Below are positions 1 through 33,689 of a DNA stretch of 64,000 nt, piece after piece; positions within the stretch are counted from its first letter, which is position 1, and each line of letters starts with the position of its first letter. Position numbers and translations under genes: made by a program. Below the pieces are notes generated by a model. That model worked only from the letters and a program-made list of their open reading frames with translations. It was not told the origin of the DNA and did not search any database. Source of the stretch: Arcuatula senhousia (lineage: Eukaryota; Mollusca; Bivalvia; Mytilida; Mytilidae); the NCBI GenBank assembly GCA_963971305.1, contig OZ020303.1, positions 42,954,106 through 43,018,105 of the forward strand, in the 5' to 3' direction.

Positions 1-149
1 GCAAATTTTAGAATGACGTGGAGCAAGTAAAATCGGTAGTTTCTGTAATACCAATTATCCTCCGTGACATCCGTGACAATCGTGCAGCTCTTCTTTCACT
101 CCCTTAACCTTTTTATGATATGTTTGATAGTGGCTGCAAACTCTAGCTG

Positions 150-1055
150 AGGACTACCCGCTTTGACGTCTTTAGGGCAGGTTGAAATGATTGCCATATT
201 AATGCTGTCATTTGTGCTTCGTGGTCTTATCAACGTAATTGTTCCGTGTTAGTTTGCCGTCCCAGGTATTTGGCTTTGTCGGCTTTCTGACGAATTTCGT
301 CGTGGATCTTCAAGTGTACTCTGCGTAATTTATCTTTCTTTTGTTTGTATATAATGCGTACCACCTCGCCTTCGTCTGCATGAGTCAGTCCTTTTCCCAT
401 TATTGAAGTTTATTTATGTCATGCTGAAGTCGGTTGGCATCATCTTTAGTGTTTAAGTTCTTGTATACTAGACATTCATGATATCCGTAAATAATATTCC
501 ATGCAGTGGCGTTTATGTTTGATAAACGTCGATGATATAGAAAAGGAATAGTAGAGGACCGTCCTAAGATGGTTTCCTTGGGTACACCAGATGTGAGTGG
601 TGCTGATGATGACTTGACCCTGTCTAGGGAGCTAGTATTGGGCCACGGTAGCTCTCGGCCCCTGACAGTGTATTACCACGTACTCCATAGTGGTTCAGTC
701 TGGTAGCTAAGTGTTGATGTGGCACATTACCAAACGCTTCCAAAGTTTAGTAGTTTGCCTATATCTGTTTTTTGTTGTTAAATCCTACTGCTAAATATTG
801 CATTGTTATGATAAGTTGACTCTCAAAGCAATGTTTCTTTCTGAATCCATGTTGTTTATCTGTTATGGTGTTGTTCGTTTCAAAGAATTTTATCAGTTGA
901 CTGAAAATAATATGCACGAGTGTTTTACAGCAGAAGACTTGATGGTTTTCTTTAATTTCTTTTGAAAAGGGGGTGACATAAGCTGATTCCCAGTCATCAG
1001 GCATTGCACCTTTCTTTAAATATGCTTCAAGGATCACTTTTATATAGTGGTGCAT
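150..1055 (-). pseudogene. Decayed non-LTR retrotransposon reverse transcriptase fragment
   Basis: Read on the minus strand, 1055-759 is open for 98 codons and carries the RT-type block QHGFRKKHCFESQLI, typical of the region before motif A in Jockey/CR1/L2-like LINE polymerases. Further downstream on the same strand, in shifting frames, come remnants resembling HQHLATRLNHYG, TSGVPKETILG (the motif B region), LQ.WEKD.L and a C-terminal stretch with CPKDVK and LEFAAT. The order is that of a LINE ORF2, but stops and frameshifts separate the pieces, so this is a dead 5'-truncated copy lying upstream of VCP in the opposite direction. The clade is uncertain. Confidence 0.7.
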
Positions 1056-1112
1056 GCGTCTGATGCGGACTGATTCAGGAAACGTAGATGATAATCAGAT
1101 GTGGAATAAGTG

Positions 1113-1330
1113 AACAATAACCGACAATTTAAAGAATCCGCAATGGAAAACAGCCAGCAGCGTTCAACAGTATACTATAGTCACTGCTCGCTGTTTTGCA
1201 ATTGGTGCTAGATTTAGAAATATATTGCGTATAACCGAGTGGTCATAATTCAAAACCAATTCCACAATGTCAATGAAAGCTAGCCCCTTCTTCACATAAA
1301 GTCGGCGATGAGTATCAGCTTTGGTTTAAA
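1113..1330. repeat. Dispersed repeat, copy 1 (partner at 15556-15745)
   Basis: Shares the block ATGGAAAACAGCCAGCAGC and the following spaced words (TTCAA, CACTG, GTTTTGCAATTG, CTAGATT, GCGTAT, CACATAAAGT or similar) with 15556-15745 inside a VCP intron. No coding capacity and no clear termini. Probably an old non-autonomous transposon remnant. Confidence 0.5.
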
Positions 1331-2019
1331 GATTCCTGGCTAATGACGTTTGTTATCTAGAGTTTTCAAGCCCCCTCTCCTTATTGGTAATGTATAACAA
1401 AGCACAAAAATAACACACAGTAAAAACGGTCATACTTAAATACGCCTGTCATTATATAACACCTGCAGAAGAAGGTATACGCCTTCCATGTTATAAAATA
1501 ACTATTTTTAATAAATTAAAGAGTCGATTCAACAAGAGTGACTGGAGGACAACAAGAAAAACACGGACCGTCGATGAACCATCTTGAGAACATGCATTCT
1601 TAGTTACTGGTTGCTAGCTTAGAAGTATCTATCGACTGATGTAAATCCAACATAACACTTCAAACAAATAGTTGGTCTGGTCCTGTCACTTTATGGTCTT
1701 GAAATATTACTATTAGGTATCCACGTAAAAACATACAAAAAATTCGCGCCTTGTTCCTCTCGGTGAAAAAAAAATATCACGCCCCCTGAACTAATATCCT
1801 GGATCCGCCCTTGAAGTTTTGCTCCTTCCAAGGCTCGGTATTCAAGTTTAGACAAGCAAATTAGCATAGGTCTATGACAAATTGTCGCATGTCTTTAATT
1901 CTATCAGACAGTTACCTTTTTCGTTACAGGACCATTGTCAGGCCAAAATTTATCTGACCGTGGATTGGGTTCATTGAATTAGATATTTTTTTTTATAAAA
2001 GTTCGCGATGGCTGACGTG
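1331..2019. other. Intergenic stretch upstream of VCP, no gene seen
   Basis: AT-rich, with short low-complexity runs. No open frame of credible length, no RNA gene and no recognisable repeat termini. Distal VCP promoter elements could lie here but none stands out. Confidence 0.4.
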
Positions 2020-2167
2020 TACCTTACGGATGCAAACCCGGAAATAATGCCCGTTACGCGTCCGGCTATTACAAAAAAATTCAATTCGTCGCCATTTTCT
2101 CGCAGAAGATATCTGCACGCACGCACTTGAATAAATTTGTCTGAATTTGTTTGAAAAACTGAAGACA
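2020..2167 (+). promoter_or_regulatory. Putative VCP promoter and 5' UTR
   Basis: The stretch directly before the VCP start codon is richer in CG dinucleotides than its surroundings (around 2030-2075 and 2085-2130). It contains GCCATTTTC at 2091-2099, which resembles the YY1-type element often found close to transcription starts of housekeeping genes. No TATA box was identified. The transcription start itself cannot be fixed from sequence, so this is inference from position and composition. Confidence 0.3.
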
Positions 2168-23281
<21,114 letters not shown>

Positions 23282-23670
23282 AATCATTGTTACTTTGTTA
23301 CATAATTTATTCTGCAAGTTGTTATATATATTTTGAACATGCAACATTTTTATTTTACCATTTTCATCAGTTCATTAAAACAAAGACATTCTCTCACAGC
23401 TAAATGTACACAATGGATCAGTTTCATTTTCTGTTTTGTTCTGTTGAATATTGTAATGTTTTAAGACGAACCAAAAGTCCTTTGTCTGATATGACATTGA
23501 AGGTATAAAAATTTGATGAATGTGACAAAAACCAATTGAAAAGTTTCAGGAATACACAATCTAGAAAATAGGTCGAGACATTTTTATGAAGTGCTAAATA
23601 ATATATATTTTGTTTTATTTATTATTTATGTTGGTTATTCAAATTGTCACACTAAGTCAGATGTGTTTAT

Positions 23671-23676
23671 AATAAA
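23671..23676 (+). terminator. VCP polyadenylation signal
   Basis: AATAAA 390 nt after the stop codon, followed by a T-rich stretch ending near 23700. The most likely end of the VCP 3' UTR. Confidence 0.6.
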
Positions 23677-23748
23677 TCCTGGTATCTTTTGTTTTGTAGA
23701 AAATAACTAGTTTTATTTTAACTCTATGTTTGAGAGTTGATTTCTCAT

Positions 23749-23961
23749 TACTGTAGAAGCAGAAATATTCGTGGGGGAACTAATTTTTGTTTATTTTGTG
23801 GGTGAGAAAAATCCACGAAATTAAATCCCCACAAATTTAAAATATTTAGTTAAAGAATGTATATCAAAATAAAAAGTGCATGAAAATTTGTCCCCACTAA
23901 TTCAGTTTTGTGCTCTAAACCACAAAATTTTATCCCCATGAATATAAATGATTATACAGTA
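23749..23961. mobile_element. TACTGTA-type MITE downstream of VCP
   Basis: TACTGTAGAAGC at the left and a terminal ATACAGTA at the right, with internal inverted words (ATTCGTGGGG / CCCCATGAAT). Same size and border type as 15320-15531. Confidence 0.6.
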
Positions 23962-24143
23962 TGACATAAACATATATTGGAGGGGTCCAAACAGCATTTA
24001 CTGTTTATTGACATTGTTCAAAAGAGATCTTGTATAAGAAAAAGCTTACTTCTTTGCTATTGCAACAGAGTGGACATTGGAATGTTGGTGGTCTTTCACA
24101 TGCGTGTAAGCATTATCATGCTTTCAATTCTCAACAGATTTTT

Positions 24144-24355
24144 GGCCGGATTTCATGTAGTGAAAAATCCGGGTTATATAATGGTGAGTGGCAGGCGGGC
24201 GGGCAGGGAAGAAATTTTTGTATCAGTTTTCTCAGCAACAACTAATCACAGCCATACTGCATCAGGGTGGAGTCCCAGAATGTCCAATTCAATTTCAGGT
24301 CTGTCACTCACCTACTTCCTGTTTCATGAAATCCGGCCATTATTGACTTTGACAG
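24144..24355 (+). repeat. Short hairpin-ended repeat (GGCYGGATTTC family), copy 3
   Basis: GGCCGGATTTCATG at 24144 and its exact complement CATGAAATCCGGCC ending at 24338, followed by TTGACTTTGACAG. A 5' hairpin CCGGATTT/AAATCCGG is also present, then a GGGCGGGC run and one core unit resembling the 168-bp unit of element A. Confidence 0.7.
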
Positions 24356-25026
24356 ATTTTTGATTAGTTTATGTAAAGGATAAATCATAAACAGTCCATT
24401 CAGTAAAATTTTGGTCTTATATTTTATCGAATGGACTGTTTAAGGCTTATATCTTACTTAAAACACAGTTTATGCATACAAACTTTTATATTCAAGCATA
24501 ACACAATCAAAAATATTTTTCATCTGTGATGTTGTATATGCTAATACAATCAGATAATTTAAATACTCTAAGTGAACACCAATAGGTCAAGTCTTCCATG
24601 GCAGAATGGTTAGCGTTGTGCCCAATGGTGGGAGAGACTATGGGACAGAAAAACCAGAATGATTTTAATACCCCAATTAAATACTTTTCAATCTAGCGAT
24701 CGGTAGCTGCACACTTCAATCATTAATTTAGAAAATGTTAAAGTCACAAAAATACTATTACTGACTGTCCAATATTTAAGAAAAAAGCAATCCAATATTA
24801 AGTAGAATACAGTCCAATATTAAGACAAAGCAGTGCTTATCAGTAAAATAAAGTACTGCATTAACAATGGCATGACGTTACAAACTGTTAAGGGTCAACA
24901 AGTCCCTTTGGCCATATGGTAGGAGGTGTTGATGATTCCATTGGATGTCTCTATACACAAGATAAAGATTTTAGGAACAGTCTATTTTTTTTTCAAAATT
25001 GATCATTGTCATTTTGGTGAAAAAAG

Positions 25027-25221
25027 TACTGTGGATTCATTTATTTTCGTGGGTACCAATTTTCGTGGTTTGATGAAAAATGACCATTTCGTGGAATCTT
25101 AAATTTGTGGTTCTGAAGTCTGCAGCATGCAGATCAATGTTAAATTTCCTTTTCGTGGGTCAAGGCCACCAACGAAAACCATGAAAATTGATACCCAGCG
25201 AAAAATAATGAAACCACAGTG
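25027..25221. mobile_element. TACTGTGG-type MITE
   Basis: Left TACTGTGGATTCATTTATTT and right ATAATGAAACCACAGTGA are imperfect inverted repeats. Internal arms GGGTACCAATTTTCGTGG and CCATGAAAATTGATACCC also pair. Intergenic, between VCP and Patched. Confidence 0.65.
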
Positions 25222-27277
25222 ATCAAAAGAAATTTTATCCCCAAAAAGGTTTTTCTTTAAAAATTGTGAACCAAAAATAACATAACAATACTCAGCTTAT
25301 TTAGCCATTTGTTTATTCATTATTTATTGTTTGTAGTTGATTCTTAAGAAACTTGGTATAAATGATACTCATGGTATGAACTCAGTTGTCAGTTCTTTGT
25401 GGTACGTTTTTGATATTACATTTTTTCTCGTATCTCCCTGTAAAATGTGGTACAATGTATTTTACATTATTTCTTATATCTTCCTGTAAAATATGGTATA
25501 TGACAGACAGTTTCTGTTGCAAAAAAATTGTTAGTACATTAAAAGTGGTACATGTTTGTCTTGTACCATTGTTGAGTTTTTATACCTTCTGAAAATTCAA
25601 CTGTTCACTGTTGCTGACAAGCCTGAATATAGCCCCTACATGGAATGGAATTTTCACAAGAAGAGGTAAGCCTGAATTTGCATGATGAGTTTATTTACTA
25701 ATTGTTTGCATGAATTTAATTCAATTTATTGTTTCAAACTTGTTCTTCTTTCTTGTAATTATATTGCAATTTTAATTATATTGCAATCTTTTGCAATTTT
25801 AAACAATCTTTTAGGAAGTGAAACTTGACATGAGAATGACAAATAGTTAAAATTTTAAAGAACTATAATGTACTAGGTACAATTTTCAAAAGAAAGCAGA
25901 CGCAAGTGGTATTTAATTGTTTATTCAAAATATACATTTTTCCTGATTATACAGGAATTTTACTTTTTCACATAAAGTTAATTACATAAATAATAAGACA
26001 ATATGATAAAAGTACAATTCAACACCAGTCAAATAAATGAATGAAATTAGTTAATCTTTCACATTTAACTACACAATTAGAAGATATAATAGTATAATAT
26101 ATATATACTTGAATTACACAAGTAACAGAGAAGAATAGTTGGGCATAAAATACAAATTAGGAAATGGGTTTTGTTATGCTGTATTAGCATATTTCAAGAA
26201 ATGCCCTAATCAGAGCAAGTGATTTTAAAAAATCAAAAACTCGTTCACAAAATGTTCTAAGCATGTTCCAAATGGAAAGCCAAATCTATGTTTATTATGG
26301 TTATGATGCTTTCTGTCTGGTTTCCAGTATAAAGAGTAAAGATTGATATTTTTATAATATACACAACCTTTTTATGTGTGTCTCAATATTTACGAGAGGT
26401 CGTTTAATGCTGAGTGTCTCTAAATCTTTTAATATCTTTCCAACTTCAGTAACTAAGTTTTACTTAAACTTATCCTCGGATAATTTAAATTTTATTTATT
26501 AATGCAAACATGTCCCAATAAAGGATAACAGCATACATTTACAATACAAACATGAATACAGAGTTGAAACATACAATGTACAACATGAACAACAACAGAA
26601 AATACAGTTAATTATCTATAGAGTATCCTCTTTCCCCAGTTCTAATGACTACATAACAGAATAAACTATAATTTTAATGTACTATATGACCCAATAACAG
26701 CAATTTAATGTACTATACATGTATGACCTAATAACAGCTTGCAACCTAGACCTCGTATCATCTTAAGTACATACATAGAGACAAAAACGAAAAAAAAGTT
26801 CTTTTCAAATATCTCGAAGTTTCTTCAATTTTTCAAATGTTTAAACGACTTTGTCAAAAACAGTTGAACATCAGATTACATGTATATTCTCTATAGTGTG
26901 TGGATCAGTCTCAAAATCGGAGTTCAAACCAATTTTGTCAAATTTTATTCTTTAGTTGACAGCTATTTATTTACAGCTGAGTTTAAGCGGTTTCCTTTAG
27001 CATTTTCCTTAAAATTGTTACCCAGAGAAAAAAAGTTTTGCGGTTGTCGCCCTTTCTATATGCTACGGCAGGACCACCTCATTGTTCTTATTGTTTACAT
27101 TCCTCAGTCGAAGGTTATCTATATAAATGGACGTTTGATTTTAAACATCTTGAACATAAAAACGGATCTGAAACCAAAGAATAAAACTGGCGATAAGAGC
27201 TTAATTTATGATGTTCTTGTTTGAAAACTGATTGTCCTAAAATCATTTGACTATCAGGAAATTTGACTCATGTTATT
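25222..27277. other. Intergenic stretch, no gene seen
   Basis: AT-rich unique sequence. The longest frame (26880-27224) has no recognisable domain, no splice context and unremarkable composition. It was not accepted as a gene. Confidence 0.4.
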
Positions 27278-28795
27278 AGCTCACCTGGACCAAAGGTCCA
27301 TGTGAGCTATTACCATCACTTGGCGTCCGTCGTCGTCGTCTGTCGTCGTCTGTCGTCGTCGTCTGTCGTCTGTTAACAATTTTTCAAAAATCTTCTCCTC
27401 TGAAACTACCAAACAGAATTTAATGAAACTTGGTATGAATGATCCTTAGGGTGTCCTGCACCAAACTTGTGTTTTGATTTTTAATCCGTTAAAAAACATG
27501 GCCGCCGTTACTAAAAATAGACTAGGGGGGTCAGACTACTGTTTTTGGCTTATAAATCAAAAAGTATAAGAGATAGAGGAAATCTGAGGCCACGCTACTG
27601 ATTCAGCATCAAAAGCTCTACAAAAGTCTCCATTTGGTCTAAGTTGTCAGATGACCCCTTATAGGGGTTACGGCCCCTTAAAGGTGAAAAATAGCATTTT
27701 TTCATGTTTTTGGTCTACAGAATGAAAACTATTGTAGATAGAGATTAGCTGTTGCTTGCTTAAATGTTCAGCTCATTTAACTCTACAAAAGTCTCCATAG
27801 GGTCGAAGTTGTCAGATGACCCCTTATAGGGGTTACAGCCCCTTAAAGGTGAAAAATAGCCATTTTTCATGTTTTTGGCCTACAGAATGAAAACTATTGC
27901 AGATAGAGATTAGCTGTTGCTTGCTTAAATGTTTAGCTCATTTAGCTCTACGAAAGTCTCCATAGGATCGAAGTTGTCAGATAACCCCTTATAGGGGTTA
28001 CGACCCCTGAAAAATGCCAATTTTTCATGTTTTTGTCCTACAGAATGAAAACTATTGCACATAGAGATTAGCTGTTGCTTGCTTAAATGTTCAGCTCATT
28101 GAGCTTTACAAAATTCTCCATAGGGTCCAAGTTGTCAGATGACCCCTTATAGGGGTTACGGCCCCTGAAAAATAGCGATTTTTCATGTTTTTGGCCTATA
28201 GAATGAAAACTATTTCAGATAGAGATTAGCTGTTGCTTGCTTAAATGTTCAGCTCATTTAGCTTTACAAAATTCTCCATAGGGTCAAAGTTGGCAGATGA
28301 CCCCTTATAGGGGTTACGGCCTCTGAAAAATAGCGATTTTTCATGTTTTTGTCCTACAGAATGAAAACTATTGCAGATAGAGATTAGCTGCTGCTTGCTT
28401 AAATGTTCAACTCATTTAGCTCTACAAAATTCTCTATAGGGTCGAAGTTGTCAGATGACCCCTTATAGGGGTTACAGCCCCTGAAAAATAGCGATTTTTC
28501 ATGTTTTTGGCCTACAGAATGAAAACTATTGCAGATAGAGATTAGCTGTTGCTTGCTTAAATGTTCAGCTCATTTAGCTCTACAAAAGTCTCCATAGGGT
28601 CGAAGTTGTGAGATGACTCCTTATAGGGGTTATGGCCCCTTATAGGTGAAAAATGGTGTTTTTGGCCTATAGAATGAACTTTTGCAGGTAGAGAAAAGCT
28701 GTTGCTTGCTTAAATGTTCAGCTCATTTAGCTCTACAAAAGTATAGGGTCAACATCAAGACCAGGTGAGCGATTCAGGCTCCTGGGAGCCTCTTG
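27278..28795 (+). mobile_element. Tandem-core element D (158-165-bp units), AGCTCACC family
   Basis: The 5' hairpin (27278-27308) pairs AGCTCAC with GTGAGCT and, inside, TGGACC with GGTCCA. A CGTCGTCTGTC microsatellite (27323-27375) follows. The core GTTGTCAGATGACCCCTTAT recurs at 27643, 27808, 27973, 28131, 28289, 28447 and 28605: three units of 165 bp, then units of 158 bp. The 3' end reads AGGTGAGCGATTCAGG, a hairpin AGGCTCC/GGAGCCT (28776-28791), then CTTG. The same family as 56681-57827. Confidence 0.8.
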
Positions 28796-29905
28796 TTCAG
28801 CTGTACTTTACTTTTGTATAATTAGGCATTTATTTGCCTTTGTCCATTTCGTCTTTTATATGAGCTTAATTAATATAGCAAATAATTGTGACTATGGCAT
28901 TAAATGTCATTCTCCTCGAAGAAACAAAATGAGCGGGACTTGAGAACAAAACTCACCAAAAAAAAAAGAACTGTACACACATGATATTGAAAAGCCACCT
29001 TCTCCTGCGTATTAGACAACCCATTATAGTATGGTAATTATTTAATATTTAAGTTCTTTTTTACTCTTTCGCCCTCCGTCATGTAAATGCATACTTTGGG
29101 TAGGTAGAACGATTATTTGAGATCAAAAATGAGAGAAAGCCATGATGATGATGTTGTGCATGAAACAACTGTCATTGCATTTTTCTACGGATGTATGTAC
29201 TGCCTTCGTTGTCCAACTTGCTTATGTTATATCATTTCGCTATGGGATATCCAAGACTAATGCTGCAAACAATAGGATAATTCTTTCTTATGGCCATTTT
29301 TTGAAAACAAAACTGTTTATCATTTAACGTTATTTATGAGTAAGATAGAGTCTCCCGCACAAATAAAGTGAAAAAGAATATGAAATCGATTTGCAAGTTC
29401 ATCTGATGATTGATTATAGACTGTCCTGCAATGCAGAAATGTGCAAAATCTCTTCCAAACATCCTTGAATTGATATTCATATTCAATAAGTTAAAACTAT
29501 CGTATACTGGAGTATACATTGTCTATATTGGACTATGAGATTGATCATTCAAGTTCGGTAGTTTTGTTATTACCTTTATTTACATTGAATGGCATCATGC
29601 TCACTGACCAATAAGTAATGTTGCATGACTAGACTGTTTTTCTTTTGGGATGCTTGTCACATCGACCTGTGTTATAGTTTGTTTCCTTTAAAACGTTGTG
29701 TGAATTTGCAGCTATTGGTCTATACACTTAAGTCAAATTGGTTAAACGTCCATTGTTGAATAGTATTTTCCTGTGGTAAACAATAGTGACTTGGTTACTC
29801 TGTGATTAAATACCTCTTATCCTTTTATCCCATTCCAATGACGAAAGTACATGCTTATGCAAATTCACTTAGAAACGTGAAAATTCAAATTCTTCATGAT
29901 TTTTT
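28796..29905. other. Intergenic stretch, no gene seen
   Basis: AT-rich unique sequence between two tandem-core elements. Short frames only, none with a domain or splice context. Confidence 0.4.
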
Positions 29906-30800
29906 GTCTCGCCTGCGAAGCAGAGTGGGACATAGGTGTTACTTTACCGGCGGCGGCGGCGGCGTTAACTTTTTGGAAAAGTTTTATGAGCACCTCCATA
30001 TCTCAAGAACTATAGGTCCTGGGTTGATGAAACTTGGTATGCATATGCCCCAGTAGTAGCTTAGCACATTTGCATCCCCATCTTTTGACCTTGACCTTGA
30101 TTTTCCGGTTGAGTGACTTTGACAATTTTCAATACATATAATAGCAATGGAAAAGTTTTGCGAGCACCTCCATATCTCAAGAACTATAGGTCCTAGGTTG
30201 ATGAAACTTGGTATGAATATGCCCCAGTAGTAGCTTAGCACAGTTGCATCCCCATCTTTTGACCTTGACCTTGATTTTCCGGTTGAGTGACTTTGACAAT
30301 TTTCAATACATATACATGTAATAGCAATGGAAAAGTTTTGCGAGCACCTCCATATCTCAAGAACTATAGGTCCTATGTTGATGAAACTTGGTATGCATAT
30401 GCCCCAGTAGTAGCTAAGCACAGTTGCATCCCCATATTTTGACCTTGACCTTGATTTTCTGGTTGAGTGACTTTAACAATTTTCAATACATATAATAGCA
30501 ATGGAAAAGTTTTGCGAGCACCTCCATATCTCAAGAACTATTAGTCCTAGGTTGATGAAACTTTGTATGCATATGCCTCAGCAGTAGCTAAGCACAGTTA
30601 CATCCTCATCTTTTGACCTTGACCTTGATTTTCCGGTTGAGAGACTTTGATTATTTCAATTGCATATATTTGCAATGTTTACACATCTTTTGATCTCAGA
30701 AACTGAAAATCCATGTAAATTCAAAATATAGTGGAAGTAAGAAAGAAGAATTGTTTCTGATGGTGCCGGCAGGCGAGACATACTTAAGTGTTAACTCTTG
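29906..30800 (+). mobile_element. Tandem-core element E (174-180-bp units), TGTCTCGCC family
   Basis: GTCTCGCCTGC with a partly complementary GCAGAGTGGGAC, then five GGC triplets. The core, with GATGAAACTTGGTATG and GACCTTGACCTTGATTTTC, is repeated about four times (GGAAAAGTTTT at 29975, 30149, 30329, 30503). The 3' side has GGCAGGCGAGACATACTTAA, the palindrome GTTAAC, then CTTG (30797-30800). A 145-codon frame on the minus strand here is only read-through of the repeat units. Confidence 0.75.
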
Positions 30801-31620
30801 TTTCTCCATGAAGTTAAAATGATACGTATCTTTCTGATGCAAAGAGCGCCACCAATAGATACAGAAATACTGACAGTGTCGCTGTCATGCTACCAGATCC
30901 TGAATGGGAAACGAACGTGTGTGACATCATCCTCCGATTACCTTTTACCATTCCCTGGAAGAAACAGGTCAAACCATTCAAAGACGATGCAACAGATTAG
31001 ACTTAGATACGCTTCTTCTCGAGAACCATCTTACACCGCTGAGACCCCGACTTGGTATCTTTCTAAGTTGAGAGCTGTACCGGTTGGATTTATGCCGTCC
31101 GATAGCAAGATATTTCTTTTCAGTACACGCCACTCCCCTTTGGTGTTTAAAAACTTAATGGTCTTTCGAGACAGTGTTTTGTATTCCTTAAAGATAGAAG
31201 AGACATTTTTGTTTGGATTTTTTTTCAGTGCAGGCGACAAAGCAAAGTAAATCTAAGAATAAGGTCATTGTCCATTTGAATATGACCCTTGAATCTAATA
31301 ACCAAGTCAGGCCTGCGTCAGGTTACTGAGAAGGGGATGCAAGGGATTGTATGGGAGGGCCGGGGGTTCCCTCCCAATTGGAGGAAATTTCTAAAATTAG
31401 ACACAATTTCGTTGGTTAAGGTGCAATCCTAGAGAGTTTTTCAATCCTTTTTTTTTCAAAAGAGGGTTGCGATCGCACCAAACGCACACCCTATTCCGAC
31501 GGCCTTGCAAGTTGTTCAAAAAGTTACATTGTCAAAAATTCCACCAGGCATAACAATACCTATAGCGGATCTTCAGATTGTAAATAGTGCAGCCTTCGGA
31601 AAGCAACTACATGTACTTAA
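30801..31620. other. Intergenic stretch with an unsupported 150-codon frame
   Basis: 30798-31250 is open on the plus strand, and a 69-codon frame opposes it. Neither shows a domain, signal peptide, splice sites or repeat relationship that I recognise. Codon composition is unconvincing. Left as unassigned DNA. Confidence 0.3.
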
Positions 31621-32466
31621 CTAGTCGAAGCAGCCAAGCTTCATATCCCCGCGCTTTTCTGGTGTTTGATATTAAAGGGCAAATAATAGAAATAAACTAT
31701 GACTATAATGAGCATTACTAGTACTATCAAATGTATATGTATTGATATGAGACTTTTTGTTGGTAGTGGCAGTTATAGTAATGTTAAGAATAATGTGCCC
31801 GTAAGTTTCCTATGCAGCCCAGCCCCTGGGGGCATTATCACAACTCGGCAACCTTCGACAGAATATACATCCATAGTGCAACTACTGAGCCAAGATTTAG
31901 TTCAGTATTCAAAATAATCTGGGGGAGTTGATTGACAAAGGAATAATGGACCCTTAGGCTACCTATGCAGCCCAGCCCCTATGGGCATTATCAAAATTAT
32001 GAATCCTTCGTCAGAATCTACATCCAAAGTGCAACTACTGAGCCAAGTTTCAGTTCTGTATTCCAAATAACCAGGAAGGAGTTGCGCGACGAAGGAATGT
32101 GTCCCTAGGCTTCCTATGCAGCCCAGCCCTTAGGGGCATTATCAAAATTCCTAAACCTTCGACAGAATCCACGTCCATAGTGCAATTACTGTACCAAGTT
32201 TCAGTTCCTTATTCCAAATTACTTGGGAGTAGTTTCGTGACGAATGAATAATGTGCTTTAGGCTTCCTATGCAGCCCAGTCCCTAGAGGCATTATCAAAA
32301 TTCCGAAACCTTCGGCACAGTTCCCACCCATAATGTAATCGATGACCAAAATGTCATCTTTCTACTCCTAGTGGTTCCAAAGATTATCCTGGACAATAAC
32401 GCCATACGTACGTACGTGCATCGAACAGCAAAACATTATCCCGGAGCTTTCGCTAGCGGGGGATAA
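31621..32466 (-). mobile_element. Tandem-core element F (152-bp units), inverted orientation
   Basis: Read on the minus strand: the 5' hairpin TTATCCC/GGGATAA (32436-32466), an ACGTACGTACGT microsatellite (32405-32416), and a core of about 152 bp repeated about 3.6 times. The plus-strand word CCTATGCAGCCCAG occurs at 31809, 31962, 32113 and 32265. At the far end a hairpin GAAGC/GCTTC is followed by CTAG (31621-31624). Same architecture as the other tandem-core elements but on the opposite strand. Confidence 0.68.
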
Positions 32467-33689
32467 CAAGAAAACGCTTGACCTAACCAAAACGTGTTTA
32501 GGAATGAAGGAAATGTCCATGCATATAAGTACGTACAGCGACGTGAAAATAATCTAGCACCATTTACTGTCACCAAGACATGCGATCAAAAAACAAAAAT
32601 GAAGATCAATGAACAATGCATAGAGATCATAATAGGATCGTCATAATAGCACTTAACTAGACCCTTGAAGTCAAAAGACGTACAAGTTGACCAAGGATCA
32701 ACTAAGGAACGGTTGAGAAGGAAAAAAGCCAAAATGGAACAGAAATGATGGTGACAGCACTAGTTCATATTTTCTTGTTTTTCTTATTCAAGACCGATCC
32801 ATGTTCTAGAATTCAACTTTGTTTTCTTCATTCTTCTTATTTTCGAGCAACGCATACAATTTCAAATTGTCTTTAAATTTAATTGCTTTAAATTTCTGTT
32901 GCTTCGATTACGACTTAAAAACTGTCAACAGGATAGTCACCAACATTCTCGAAACAATGTATTGTTGTTTTGCACATCCATTTTCAACTTTGAAACTTGC
33001 TTGAGCATTGTTCTATCGGCACGTGTCTATATGTGCTGATTAAAAGCATATAAAGGTAAGTTGCTCTTTTTGAAAAGTGATTGACTGACTTCCAGTATAC
33101 GAAAAAAGGCATTGCTGTTAGGTGTCATAAAGAGACATTTTTTTTAATTATTAAGTTTCGCCATTGAAAGAAGAGGTGATTATGTTGAAAAGTCATTCGG
33201 TCTAATCTTGAGGCAAATTTAGCGCCTTAAAACCTGGTTCAATTCACCATTCCTTTTGTCATGCCTGTACCAAGACAGGGCCATTGTGATCTTCAATTTC
33301 TCTGGTATGGATTTGCCTTGTTTTGTCTTGTATTCTTGGTTATAAGAGATTGATCATCCCAGTTCGGTAGTTTTGTTGTTACCTTTACTTTCATTCTAAG
33401 TTTCTACTGATCAATTATTCAGAAGAGTCAACGTGGCTCTTGTAAAAAAGACAATTTACTATACAAATTCCTTGAAAGATTAGAAAACGATTGCTAAAAG
33501 ATTGTTTGTTACTATAGTTCATTCTCTTCCTGCATCCTATGCTCGATTTCTTTATTGTTACAAAGCAAGTCGGTATATTTTTCATTGTCTCTGTGTTCCT
33601 TCGATGATCTTTAATCTCATCGAAATATGCGCAATTCAATTCATTCAAATCTTAATGAACTTCAGACTGATGGTCTCGCTTACGATTCG
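32467..33689. other. Intergenic stretch, no gene seen
   Basis: AT-rich unique sequence with only short frames (61-96 codons) lacking any domain or splice context. Confidence 0.4.

Noticed and set aside
24595..24660. tRNA-like segment with an A-box resembling TGGCAGAATGGTTAGCG
   Set aside because: No B-box (GGTTCGANNCC) at the right distance and no cloverleaf. At most a SINE-head remnant.
26880..27224. 114-codon plus-strand frame considered as a small gene
   Set aside because: AT-rich chance frame with no similarity, signal or splice evidence.
27590..28745. Regularly spaced repeats considered as a CRISPR array
   Set aside because: Units of about 160 bp are themselves repeated, with no unique spacers, in a eukaryotic genome. 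This is a tandem transposon core.
29984..30421. 145-codon minus-strand open frame with internal peptide repeats
   Set aside because: The peptide repeats follow the 174-180-bp DNA repeat of element E. The frame stays open only because the unit length happens to allow it.
30798..31250. 150-codon plus-strand open frame
   Set aside because: No recognisable domain, no splice context, opposed by another frame, and ordinary composition. Insufficient evidence for a gene.
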